Source of the DNA: JANOBJ01 sp031411575
GTDB taxonomy: Bacteria > Pseudomonadota > Gammaproteobacteria > Burkholderiales > Burkholderiaceae_C
Length of the DNA stretch: 6,530 nucleotides
Assembly (NCBI GenBank): GCA_031411575.1
Contig: JANOBJ010000167.1
Coordinates: 1-6,530, forward strand
Direction of reading: 5' to 3'
The stretch's first letter is position 1. Every line of letters starts with the position of its first letter. The translations under genes were made by a program, and so were the position numbers. Positions 1-6,140 of the stretch are shown here, piece after piece. The notes beneath the pieces are model-generated. The model worked only from the letters and a program-made list of their open reading frames with translations. It made no database searches and was not told the DNA's origin.

Positions 1-228
1 AAATAGCTCTGTTGTCCCCATCTGCTGGTCATAGTTTGCTATATAAATAATAGCATTGCAAAGACGGATGAAGCAGCGCCAACGGGTGGCAGCGGCAAGT
101 AGCCCGTCGACGACAAACCTGCCTCAGGAGCGCGCGCAGCCACCCGTTGGCGCTGCTTCATCCGTCTTTGCAATGCTATTATTTATATAGCAAACTATGA
201 CCAGCAGATGAGGACAACAGAGCTATTT
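1..228. repeat. Long near-perfect inverted repeat (90-bp arms, 48-nt spacer)
   Basis: Bases 1-90 are the reverse complement of 139-228 with a single mismatch (18 against 211), separated by a 48-nt spacer at 91-138. The outer half of each arm is AT-rich and the inner half GC-rich, so the arms are a composite. A smaller palindrome, TGCTATTATTTATATAGCA, is nested at 174-192 and mirrored in the left arm. The arm may continue left of the window. As RNA or single-stranded DNA it would fold into a very stable hairpin. It lies about 80 nt beyond the stop of the minus-strand gene ending at 307 and could stop or protect that transcript. No ORF, transposase or integron attC core sites (GTTRRRY/RYYYAAC) are evident. 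It could be a MITE-like element or a local inverted duplication. The structure is seen directly; any role is inference. Confidence 0.95.
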
Positions 229-306
229 GTTGTCAAAAACACGTTCAAACCGCTCTGGCGGCAGCACGCCCGCCGAACCGCGCCCAACGCCCTGGCCGAT
301 CGCCTG

Positions 307-2289
307 TCAGCGGCTGAACCGTTTGCGCACGGGCTCGGCGTCGGCCTGGCGCAGGTAGCCCTGGCCGTCTTCGTCGAGCAGTAGCCGGTCTTTCACCAAC
401 GCCTGCACCGCCGCGCGCACCTTGGCGCGGTAGTCGGCGTGGTCGGCATAGCGCTCTTGCAGCGATGGGCGCGGGTCGCCGGCCTGTTCGCGGTCGGCGC
501 GGCTGGCGGCAAATTCTCGGTAGCTGCCGTCGCGGTCGCAGAGTTCGTTTTCGGTGAACGGGGCCTTGTACAAATTCCAGCCGGTGTAGGTGGCCAGCGG
601 CACGGCGATGTCGGGCAGGCGGATGCCGGCCACTTCGTTGCCGTCGGCGTCGGTGCGCGAGACGCCTGCGGGGTAGCGTTTGGCGGGATCGATCGTCGGG
701 TTCACCCAGTCGCCGAACAGCACCACGTCGTTGCCAAAGCGCGCGGTTGCCAGACCGGGGATGGCGGGAAAGCCCGCGTTGTCGGGGCGCACCAGCGTGC
801 CGGCGGCCAGTGTGGGCACCCGGCTGGCCGGCGGCGCCACGCCACGGCTGACCCACTCGTCCAGCGCCACGGTGAGCGCGCGCAGGGCCGGCGCCGGGCT
901 GTGCGGGTTGCGCTCGTTCAGGCAGGGTCCCAGGTCGGGCTTGAGGCCGACGCGCCCGCCGTGCTGGGTGCCGGCGATCAGGTAGGCGCGCGCGCTGGCG
1001 GGCAGCGCCACATCGCGCTGGCCGAGCGGGTCGGTGGTGAGCAGCGAAGCGCCTTTTTGCCAATATTCGGTCGAGGTGTTGGTCTCGATCAGGAGCGGGT
1101 CGAAACCATCGCCGCGCAGCAGCGCGCCGCGCTGGCCGGTGATCGGGTCGTCCAGCACGGCAGCGGAGAACGGAAACGCGTTTTCGGGGTAGGTGTGGTC
1201 TTCATGCTGGGTGTTGGTGCGCGCGGGCATGCCAAACGGCGTGTTCATGAAGACCCGCCCGACGCCCGAGATGTGCGCCAGCACGCCGTCAAACACCTTG
1301 CGCGCGCTTTCGTCCTGGTTGAAGCCCTGGGCGATGTGGTCGCGCAGGTAGCGGCCGCTTTGCGAGATGCCCACGGCAATCGCCGCGCCTTTGGGCCCGC
1401 CGGCGGGGTGCGGGCCACGCACCTCGGCCGCGCCGTAGCGCAGGTACGACATGAAGTCGCGCGTGGCCGCAAAACCCACGCCCAGCACCTTGGGGTCTTT
1501 CGCCGGGTAATGCAATTCGTACAGCGAGCCCACGGCCGGCCCGGCGCCCGTGGGGTTGGCCGCGCCCAGCAGCTCCAGCGTGCGGCTGTCCTTCAGGCGC
1601 CACTGGTCGCGCGGGACCTCGACGCGCGGATCGGCCTCGCGCCGGCGCACGGTCAGGCGCGACTGCGCCGGATCCAGCGAGGCGGCCTCGTAGGTCAGGC
1701 GAAACTCCTTGAGCGCCGGGCCGCGCGTGGCCGACACCAGTTCGTCGCGGATCACGTGCACGATCGGCGAGCCGTCGGCGTTGAGTGCCGTGGGCACGCG
1801 AATCGACATGCCGTGGTTGGCACGCGGCGCATCCGGGTCCCAGCCGGTCCAGACCATCGTCCAGCCCTGGCGAAAAAACAGCGCGTTGCCGGCGTCTTCC
1901 AGCGTCAGCGGGTTGTTGGCGTTCTGCGGCGGCGCGTCCATCATCCAGTGGGTCAGGAACTTGCGGCCGCGGTTGGTCACGTCGTACAGGATCTTGCCGT
2001 TGCCACGGGCCGGCTCGACCGGGCGCAGCAGGTCAAAGTCGACCTCGTAGGCCACCCGGCCGCGGGCGTTCTTGGGGGCCAGCGCGAGGTTCACGATCAC
2101 GCGGTTGCGGGCGTCGGCTGGGTCCAGCTCGCCGCGCGCCACGCCGCTCACGCGCTCGTAGGCGCCCGCAGCGCCAAAAGCATGCGCATTGGCAAACGGC
2201 CGCACCGACTGGACTTCAATCTCCACGATGCGGGCCTGCGCGGCACAGGCCAGGGCGAGCAGCGCTGTGGCGGCGATGGGGGTCTTCAT
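307..2289 (-). CDS. Secreted alpha/beta-hydrolase-domain protein (Abhydrolase_10-like), 660 aa
   Basis: The 660-residue product begins with a typical Sec signal, MKTPIAATALLALACAAQA, with likely cleavage after residue 19, so the enzyme is expected in the periplasm; Cys15 makes a lipoprotein a weaker alternative. The rest resembles the large, poorly characterised alpha/beta hydrolase domain family. The nucleophile elbow is GISQSGRYLR at 307-316, with Ser309 or Ser311 as nucleophile; the SQSGR form replaces the usual GxSxG. His443 in AGTQHGGR is the likely catalytic histidine, and Glu402 or Glu408 in IETNTSTEYW may be the acid. The substrate is unknown; an ester or lactone hydrolase is a reasonable guess. 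The start is supported by AGGAGA on the minus strand (2303-2298), 8 nt before the ATG. It diverges from trmL across a 142-bp gap. A long ORF on the opposite strand is a codon-bias shadow. Confidence 0.88.
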   Translation of the reverse strand: MKTPIAATALLALACAAQARIVEIEVQSVRPFANAHAFGAAGAYERVSGVARGELDPADARNRVIVNLALAPKNARGRVAYEVDFDLLRPVEPARGNGKILYDVTNRGRKFLTHWMMDAPPQNANNPLTLEDAGNALFFRQGWTMVWTGWDPDAPRANHGMSIRVPTALNADGSPIVHVIRDELVSATRGPALKEFRLTYEAASLDPAQSRLTVRRREADPRVEVPRDQWRLKDSRTLELLGAANPTGAGPAVGSLYELHYPAKDPKVLGVGFAATRDFMSYLRYGAAEVRGPHPAGGPKGAAIAVGISQSGRYLRDHIAQGFNQDESARKVFDGVLAHISGVGRVFMNTPFGMPARTNTQHEDHTYPENAFPFSAAVLDDPITGQRGALLRGDGFDPLLIETNTSTEYWQKGASLLTTDPLGQRDVALPASARAYLIAGTQHGGRVGLKPDLGPCLNERNPHSPAPALRALTVALDEWVSRGVAPPASRVPTLAAGTLVRPDNAGFPAIPGLATARFGNDVVLFGDWVNPTIDPAKRYPAGVSRTDADGNEVAGIRLPDIAVPLATYTGWNLYKAPFTENELCDRDGSYREFAASRADREQAGDPRPSLQERYADHADYRAKVRAAVQALVKDRLLLDEDGQGYLRQADAEPVRKRFSR

Positions 2290-2297
2290 GCGTGTTG

Positions 2298-2303
2298 TCT
2301 CCT
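2298..2303 (-). promoter_or_regulatory. Ribosome binding site of the 660-aa hydrolase gene
   Basis: Read on the minus strand this is AGGAGA, 8 nt upstream of the ATG at 2289-2287. It is a strong Shine-Dalgarno match and fixes the start that carries the signal peptide. Confidence 0.75.
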
Positions 2304-2419
2304 GGCGGCGCGCCGGTCAGCGCCGGTCCAGGCCGGTGCGCCTTGTTTTGTGTCGTTTCGCGCCGACAGATTAGCACGCGTGCCGGCCGTGCGGAGCCCG
2401 GCAAATCCCGACGCCCCGG

Positions 2420-2425
2420 CACAAT
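2420..2425 (+). promoter_or_regulatory. Possible -10 box of trmL (leaderless arrangement)
   Basis: CACAAT matches four of six bases of TATAAT and ends 6 nt before the trmL ATG. Transcription would then start at or within a base or two of the start codon. No Shine-Dalgarno sequence is visible in the preceding 30 nt, which fits a leaderless mRNA. No good -35 hexamer is found at 16-18 nt spacing, so the call is tentative. Confidence 0.35.
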
Positions 2426-2431
2426 CGCGGC

Positions 2432-2899
2432 ATGTTCCACATCGTCCTGGTCGAGCCCGAGATTCCGCCCAACACCGGCAACGTGATCCGGCTGGCCGCC
2501 AATACCGGCTGCACGCTGCACCTGGTCGAGCCGCTCGGGTTTTCGATGGAAGACCGGCTGATGCGCCGCGCCGGGCTCGATTACCACGAGTACGCCACCG
2601 TGCGCCGCCACGCCAGCTGGGCGGCGCTGCTGGCGGCCGAGCAGCCCGCGCGCGAGCGGATGTTTGCGCTCACCACGCGCGGCACCCGCGCCGTGCACGA
2701 CGCGGCCTTTGCGCCCGGAGACTGGCTGGTGTTCGGCTCCGAGACCCGTGGCCTGAGCCCCGAACTACGCGAATCGTTCGCGCCCGCGCAACGCCTGCGC
2801 CTGGCCATGCGCGAGGGCCAGCGCAGCCTCAATTTGTCCAACGCCGTGGCCGTGACGGTGTACGAGGCGTGGCGCCAGAACGGCTTTGGAGAACTATGA
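2432..2899 (+). CDS. trmL: tRNA (cytidine/uridine-34-2'-O)-methyltransferase TrmL
   Basis: This 155-residue SPOUT-class methyltransferase matches Escherichia coli TrmL (YibK, about 157 aa) in length and motifs. TrmL uses S-adenosylmethionine to methylate the 2'-hydroxyl of wobble nucleotide 34 in the two tRNA-Leu isoacceptors with CmAA and cmnm5UmAA anticodons, acting as a cytoplasmic dimer. The three SpoU/SPOUT motifs are present: motif 1 around NTGNVIRLAANTG (14-26), motif 2 FGSETRGL (101-108), and motif 3 RSLNLSNAVAVTVYEAWRQ (131-149), which forms the trefoil knot and SAM pocket. The N-terminus IVLVEPEIPPNTGN is also characteristic. The ATG is the natural family start. It has no visible ribosome binding site and sits just after a CACAAT box, so translation may be leaderless. 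It is divergent from the upstream hydrolase and seems to be its own unit. The stop codon touches an AT-rich repeat. Confidence 0.96.
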   Translation: MFHIVLVEPEIPPNTGNVIRLAANTGCTLHLVEPLGFSMEDRLMRRAGLDYHEYATVRRHASWAALLAAEQPARERMFALTTRGTRAVHDAAFAPGDWLVFGSETRGLSPELRESFAPAQRLRLAMREGQRSLNLSNAVAVTVYEAWRQNGFGEL

Positions 2900-2933
2900 T
2901 TTTTATAGCTAACAATGACCACTGGATGAGCAC
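2899..2933 (+). repeat. Diverged copy of the palindrome's AT-rich segment
   Basis: These 35 bases align without gaps to 181-215 in the right arm of the window-start palindrome, with 28 identities. Shared blocks include TATAGC, AATGACCA against CTATGACCA, and GATGAG. By symmetry the reverse complement lies at 14-48. The copy begins on the last base of the trmL stop codon and fills part of the trmL-methyltransferase gap. Similarity fades after about 2933, although the AT-rich character returns near 2950. The alignment is direct; membership of a dispersed genomic repeat family is inferred. Confidence 0.7.
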
Positions 2934-3000
2934 GCCAAGCCAATTCGACGTAAAAATGAGCCTTTGACAGCCTCTGCAGCCGTCACCCCCCTGACACCCC

Positions 3001-3006
3001 GAAAGG
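3001..3006 (+). promoter_or_regulatory. Ribosome binding site choosing the ATG at 3012
   Basis: GAAAGG ends 5 nt before the ATG at 3012. It favours this start over an in-frame TTG at 2964, which has no comparable site and would add 16 residues ahead of the export signal. Confidence 0.5.
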
Positions 3007-3011
3007 CCCCC

Positions 3012-3815
3012 ATGCAAGCCGCCCTGTACGCCGCCAGTCATTCCGTCACGCACCCCGCCCGCCGCACCGCCCTGCACTGGCTGGCCGCGACCGGCCTGGC
3101 CGCCGTCGGCGCGCCGGCGGCCGCCCAGAAAGCCGCCCCGCCCGCATCGGCAACGGCGTCCGCCACCACCGCCGCCGCCCGCTACCAGACCAGCGCCCCC
3201 AGCGCCGACGGCATCGGCAAGCGCTACCTCGGCCGCGAGATCGCAGCCGTGATGGGCTGGCAGGGCGCCGCCTGGCTGGAGCGCGAGGAACGCGAGAAAG
3301 AGGAGCGCGGCGACCTGCTGCTGCGCGAACTGGGCCTGCGCCCCGGCATGGTGGTGGCCGACGTGGGCGCCGGCACCGGCTACTACGCGCGCCGCATGGC
3401 GCCGCTGGTGGGCACCACTGGCAGCGTGCTGGCGGTGGACGTGCAGCCCGAAATGATCGAACTGCTCACCGCCATGGCCAAAAAGGCCGGCCTGACCAAC
3501 ATCAAGCCCGTGCTGGGCGCGGTGAACGACGTGAAACTGCCGCCCGAAAGCGTCGACCTGGCGCTGATGGTGGACGTGTACCACGAGCTGGAGTTTCCGT
3601 TCGAGGTGATCGAAAGCGTGGTCCGCGCCCTGAAACCTGGCGGCCAGCTGGTCTACGTCGAGTACCGCGCCGAAGACCCGCGCGTCCCCATCAAACCGCT
3701 GCACAAGATGACCCAGCTGCAAATCCGCCGAGAGGCAGCGCAACACGCGCTGACGTACGAGCGCACCGCGAACACGCTGCCGTGGCAGCATGTGGTGGTG
3801 TTCAGGAAGCGGTGA
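3012..3815 (+). CDS. Class I SAM-dependent methyltransferase with predicted export signal
   Basis: The product is 267 residues from the ATG at 3012. A Rossmann-fold methyltransferase domain covers about 108-220: motif I DVGAGTGYY (117-125) for SAM binding, the acidic end of strand 2 in VLAVDVQPEMIE (139-150), DLALMVDVYHELE (182-194) around motif IV, and the post-motif RALKPGGQLVYVEYR (205-219). Before it come a basic ARR (17-19), a hydrophobic stretch LHWLAATGLAAVGAPAAA (21-38) with AAA before Gln39, and a low-complexity Ala/Pro/Thr linker to about 57. This resembles a Sec or weak Tat signal peptide, though not a full Tat consensus. Export would be puzzling, because SAM is cytoplasmic. Residues 86-105 are rich in Glu and Arg and probably helical. 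The substrate is unknown. It stands 112 nt after trmL and is probably transcribed separately. Confidence 0.88.
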   Translation: MQAALYAASHSVTHPARRTALHWLAATGLAAVGAPAAAQKAAPPASATASATTAAARYQTSAPSADGIGKRYLGREIAAVMGWQGAAWLEREEREKEERGDLLLRELGLRPGMVVADVGAGTGYYARRMAPLVGTTGSVLAVDVQPEMIELLTAMAKKAGLTNIKPVLGAVNDVKLPPESVDLALMVDVYHELEFPFEVIESVVRALKPGGQLVYVEYRAEDPRVPIKPLHKMTQLQIRREAAQHALTYERTANTLPWQHVVVFRKR

Positions 3816-3822
3816 GGGGGTG

Positions 3823-3853
3823 GGCCTGCGACCGGGTCGATGAGGTTCAGGCC
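3823..3853 (+). terminator. Weak hairpin after the methyltransferase gene
   Basis: GGCCTG (3823-3828) pairs with CAGGCC (3848-3853), and an inner CGAC/GTCG stem (3829-3832 with 3836-3839) stacks on the left side, leaving an 8-nt bulge. It begins 7 nt after the stop. No T-tract follows, so it is not a canonical intrinsic terminator. It could slow polymerase or stabilise the 3' end, or be chance in GC-rich DNA. Confidence 0.25.
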
Positions 3854-3887
3854 GATAGACTTACAGCCACTTCCATCCGACCGAATG

Positions 3888-3904
3888 CGTCACGCCACGT
3901 GACG
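3888..3904. promoter_or_regulatory. Inverted repeat upstream of the GNAT gene, possible operator
   Basis: CGTCACG-CCA-CGTGACG is a perfect 7-bp inverted repeat with a 3-nt spacer, ending 37 nt before the acetyltransferase start. Its size and position suit a dimeric repressor or activator site. No regulator is encoded nearby and I cannot identify clear -35/-10 hexamers around it, so function is inference. Confidence 0.35.
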
Positions 3905-3941
3905 TGACCGTCGTCGGCAGTGCCTCCAAGCCAACCCAAAT

Positions 3942-4424
3942 ATGACTACGCTATCCGTCCGCCAAACCGTGCTCATCGATCTGGATGCGCTTGCCCCACT
4001 CTTTGATCAGTACCGGCAGTTCCAGGGGCAACCTGGCGATGTCGCGGCGGCAAGGTCGTTCCTGCGTGAACGATTCGCACACGGCGAGTCGGTCGTCTTC
4101 AGCTGCCACGACGGACCCAACGCCGTGGGCTTCGCGCAGTTGTACCCCAGCTTCTCGTCCGTTTCACTGACTCGGGTCTTCATCCTGAATGACCTCTTCG
4201 TCCATGAGTCGGGCCGACGAAAGGGCGTTGCCTCGGCGTTGCTCGCCGGGGTTGAGTCTTACGCGTGGTCAATGGGTTCGAGCCGCGTCAGTCTCAACGT
4301 CGCGAGAGGCAACACCTCGGCCCAACAGCTCTACGAGGCTGCCGGGTGGAAACAGGATGATCAGTTCTTCATGTATCACCGTTTTCCCGTGGCCAGTGAC
4401 CCCGAAGCACCCTGCGATGCCTGA
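3942..4424 (+). CDS. GNAT-family N-acetyltransferase
   Basis: This 160-residue protein has the length and layout of a single-domain GNAT enzyme, which transfers acetyl from acetyl-CoA to an amine. The acetyl-CoA pyrophosphate loop (motif A) is VHESGRRKGVASALLAG (87-103), with the R/Q-x-x-G-x-G/A signature as R92-R-K-G-V-A97 after the strand VFILNDLFV (79-87). Motif B is SLNVARGNTSAQQLYEAAGW (117-136), with the common N-x-x-A-x-x-L-Y-E-x-x-G-F/W pattern. The acceptor cannot be told; small molecules, aminoglycoside-like compounds or protein N-termini are all possible. No strong ribosome binding site precedes the ATG. Base composition is lower (about 53-65% G+C in lines I counted, against up to 77% in the methyltransferase gene), with more mixed third positions, hinting at separate acquisition. 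A 134-bp gap without a recognisable feature follows. Confidence 0.9.
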   Translation: MTTLSVRQTVLIDLDALAPLFDQYRQFQGQPGDVAAARSFLRERFAHGESVVFSCHDGPNAVGFAQLYPSFSSVSLTRVFILNDLFVHESGRRKGVASALLAGVESYAWSMGSSRVSLNVARGNTSAQQLYEAAGWKQDDQFFMYHRFPVASDPEAPCDA

Positions 4425-4558
4425 GCGCAGGCGCGTGGACTCTCCCGCAACGACAAGAAACTGACCGAAAGTTTGCGGCCGGGAATCTGGGTCAACCTCA
4501 TATTTTCACCATCTGGAATCTACGCACCACAAACGCGCCCGCGCGCGCCATAACCTCC

Positions 4559-5524
4559 ATGTCCACCCTGCGCTGGATCGCCGTCGCCCTGCTGGCAGCC
4601 CTTGCCGTCGTCGCCGCCGTGTTCATCGTCGAGATCCGCTCGGCGTACCAGCGGATTGACGGCACCAGCACCGTCTTTGCCGGCCCGCGCGGCGACATCG
4701 AGTTCAGCCAGGGCGGTGCCGGCCCTCCGGTGCTGGTGGTGCATGGCAGCGGCGGCGGGTACGACCAGGGGGAAATCATTGCCCGGGCGGTGCTGGGCGA
4801 TGCGTTTCGGTGGATCGCGCCGTCGCGCTTCGGGTATCTGCGCTCCAGCTTGCCCACACCGGCAACTTTTGAGGACCAGGCGCGGGCGTTTGCAGACCTG
4901 CTGGACCACCTGGGTGTGAAGCGGGTGGCGGTGGTGGCGCTGTCGCATGGCGGCCCGTCGGCGCTGCACTTTGCCATCCTGTACCCGGAACGGGTGTCGT
5001 CGCTGACGCTGCTGTCGTGCGGGGTGGCGTCATCGGCCGACGGCAACCAGGCGCAGGCCAACCGCCAGGGGGATGTACTGGCCATGATCTTCCGGCATGA
5101 CTTTCTGTACTGGGCGGTCAGCCGGTTTTTACGGCGCCAGCTGATGGGGCTGATGGGCGCGCCGCCATCGGTCATCGCGGGCCTCACCGGCGAGCAACGC
5201 GCCCTGATCGACCAGATCATCGACAGCATGAACCCGGTGGCGACGCGCTCCCAGGGCGTTGCGTTTGACAACCAGGCCGCCATGCCCAACGAAAAGATTG
5301 CCGCCATTCGCGCCCCGACGCTGGTGATCCACGCACGGGACGACACGCTGCAGCTGTTTCGCAATGCCGAATTCGCCGCCGCCACCATCCCGGCGGCGCG
5401 CGCCTTGAGCTTTGACACCGGCGGCCACCTGGTGATCGCCGTGCAGCAGGCCGCCATCCAGGCGCAGACGCAAGCCTTCATCCGCTCGAACCTGAGTGGG
5501 CCGCGGCCAGTTGGGCGCCAATGA
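4559..5524 (+). CDS. Membrane-anchored alpha/beta-fold hydrolase
   Basis: The 321-residue product starts with one hydrophobic helix (about 6-26, WIAVALLAALAVVAAVFIVE), likely an uncleaved anchor, followed by an alpha/beta hydrolase fold. VHGSGGG (61-67) is the HG oxyanion-hole motif. The nucleophile elbow is ALSHGG (127-132) with Ser129; Ala127 takes the place of the first glycine of GxSxG, a tolerated variant. The acid is Asp262 in VIHARDD, and the histidine is His290 in DTGGHLV, so the triad looks complete. A cap region lies about 155-240. Likely an esterase or related hydrolase of unknown substrate. The ATG lacks a clear ribosome binding site (CCTCC precedes it), but the helix needs this start or one close by. 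The stop overlaps the next start as ATGA at 5521-5524, suggesting translational coupling to the DUF3052 gene before that gene decayed. Confidence 0.9.
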   Translation: MSTLRWIAVALLAALAVVAAVFIVEIRSAYQRIDGTSTVFAGPRGDIEFSQGGAGPPVLVVHGSGGGYDQGEIIARAVLGDAFRWIAPSRFGYLRSSLPTPATFEDQARAFADLLDHLGVKRVAVVALSHGGPSALHFAILYPERVSSLTLLSCGVASSADGNQAQANRQGDVLAMIFRHDFLYWAVSRFLRRQLMGLMGAPPSVIAGLTGEQRALIDQIIDSMNPVATRSQGVAFDNQAAMPNEKIAAIRAPTLVIHARDDTLQLFRNAEFAAATIPAARALSFDTGGHLVIAVQQAAIQAQTQAFIRSNLSGPRPVGRQ

Positions 5525-5722
5525 GCACCGCCAGCCGCGCAATCCCGGCCGGCTATTCCGGCACACCACTCGCCCAAAAACTCGGCCGGGGTGCCGACCG
5601 ACATCACCGAGGATACGATCCGCGCGCTGGCGCTGCCGCTGGGCTGGGTGGACATCAAGGTATGCGCGGTCAGCGCAGTCTGGTCGGGCCTGAAGCTGGT
5701 GGTGCGCCAGGAACTGCGCTAA
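5521..5722 (+). pseudogene. DUF3052-family gene with internal deletion and frame change
   Basis: The first frame, from the ATG at 5521, reads MSTASRAIPAGYSGTPLAQKLG; AGYSGTPLAxKLG is the hallmark N-terminus of DUF3052 proteins. From about 5588 the next frame (+1) encodes GVPTDITEDTIRALALPLGW and continues DIKVCAVSAVWSGLKLVVRQELR to the TAA at 5720-5722, the hallmark C-terminus. About 67 codons remain of a protein usually near 130-140 residues, so roughly 70 codons from the middle are missing and the join near 5585-5590 is out of frame. Translation from the ATG would run through junk in the first frame to 5766. DUF3052 has no established function. Its ATGA overlap with the upstream hydrolase suggests a former two-gene unit. 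Ends and frames are seen in the sequence; family recognition is from memory of the motifs. Confidence 0.82.
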
Positions 5723-5723
5723 C

Positions 5724-5730
5724 GAGAGGA
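5724..5730 (+). promoter_or_regulatory. Ribosome binding site supporting the GTG start at 5739
   Basis: GAGAGGA ends 8 nt before GTG at 5739-5741. It starts one base after the stop of the degraded DUF3052 gene and fixes the VOC gene start, as no in-frame ATG fits the family N-terminus. Confidence 0.65.
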
Positions 5731-5738
5731 GCCTTCCT

Positions 5739-6140
5739 GTGTTTTCCCACATCTTCACCAGCGTGAGCGACTTTGACCGGGCGCTTGCCTTTTACGGCCC
5801 GGTGCTGGGCAGCCTGGGGCTGGAGCAGCGCTTTTGTGACCGCGCCAGGCCGTGGGCGGGCTGGCACAGCGCGGGCGGGACGCGGCCGTACTTTGTGATC
5901 TGCCAGCCGTTTGACGGCCAGCCGCACCAGCCCGGCAACGGCCAGATGGTGGCGTTTGCCGCCGCCAGCCGGGCCGCGGTGCGGGCCGCGTACGACATCG
6001 CGCTGAAAAACGGCGGCGCCGATGCCGGCCCGCCCGGCTTGCGGCCGCACTACCACGCGCAGTACTACGGCGCCTACATCCACGACCCGGACGGCAACAA
6101 GATCTGCGTGGTGTGCCACGCGGCCGAGGCGCCGGCATAG
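5739..6140 (+). CDS. VOC (glyoxalase/bleomycin-resistance-like) family protein
   Basis: The 133-residue protein has the vicinal-oxygen-chelate fold pattern of two beta-alpha-beta-beta-beta modules. Module one begins FSHIFTSVSDFDRALAFYGP (2-21), where His4 is the usual first metal ligand. Module two ends with GLRPHYHAQYYGAYIHDPDG (100-119) and then NKICVVCH. Met70 in GNGQMVAFAA occupies the place where many VOC enzymes have a His ligand, and the classical C-terminal Glu is not obvious; the HYH cluster (104-106) and His127 may contribute instead. Both features are, from memory, common in this small subfamily. The reaction is unknown; the superfamily includes glyoxalases, dioxygenases and antibiotic-binding proteins. 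The GTG start has a good ribosome binding site. The reading frame is intact although gene remnants lie on both sides. Confidence 0.88.
   Translation: MFSHIFTSVSDFDRALAFYGPVLGSLGLEQRFCDRARPWAGWHSAGGTRPYFVICQPFDGQPHQPGNGQMVAFAAASRAAVRAAYDIALKNGGADAGPPGLRPHYHAQYYGAYIHDPDGNKICVVCHAAEAPA

Noticed and set aside
1..228. Integron attC site, CRISPR or phage attachment site
   Set aside because: There are no GTTRRRY/RYYYAAC core sites, no spaced direct repeats and no integrase or cas genes; the arms are far more perfect than attC stems.
439..2967. 842-codon plus-strand open frame
   Set aside because: It is antisense to the secreted hydrolase gene and then out of frame through trmL, both of which show family motifs; its low-complexity Gly/Val/Ala/Arg composition is typical of a GC-rich shadow.
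2964..3011. TTG start and TTGACA -35 box for the methyltransferase
   Set aside because: The TTG lacks a ribosome binding site, while the ATG at 3012 has GAAAGG; TTGACA at 2964-2969 has no -10-like hexamer at 16-18 nt.
2829..3791. 320-codon minus-strand open frame
   Set aside because: It is antisense to the methyltransferase, with His/Gln/Gly-rich composition and no recognisable domain.
4445..4478. CCGCAA/TTGCGG hairpin after the GNAT gene as a terminator
   Set aside because: Only 6-bp arms around a 22-nt loop and no T-tract; it competes with an overlapping AAACT/AGTTT pairing.
4498..5658. 386-codon minus-strand open frame
   Set aside because: It is antisense to the alpha/beta hydrolase, whose catalytic motifs are clear in the sense frame.
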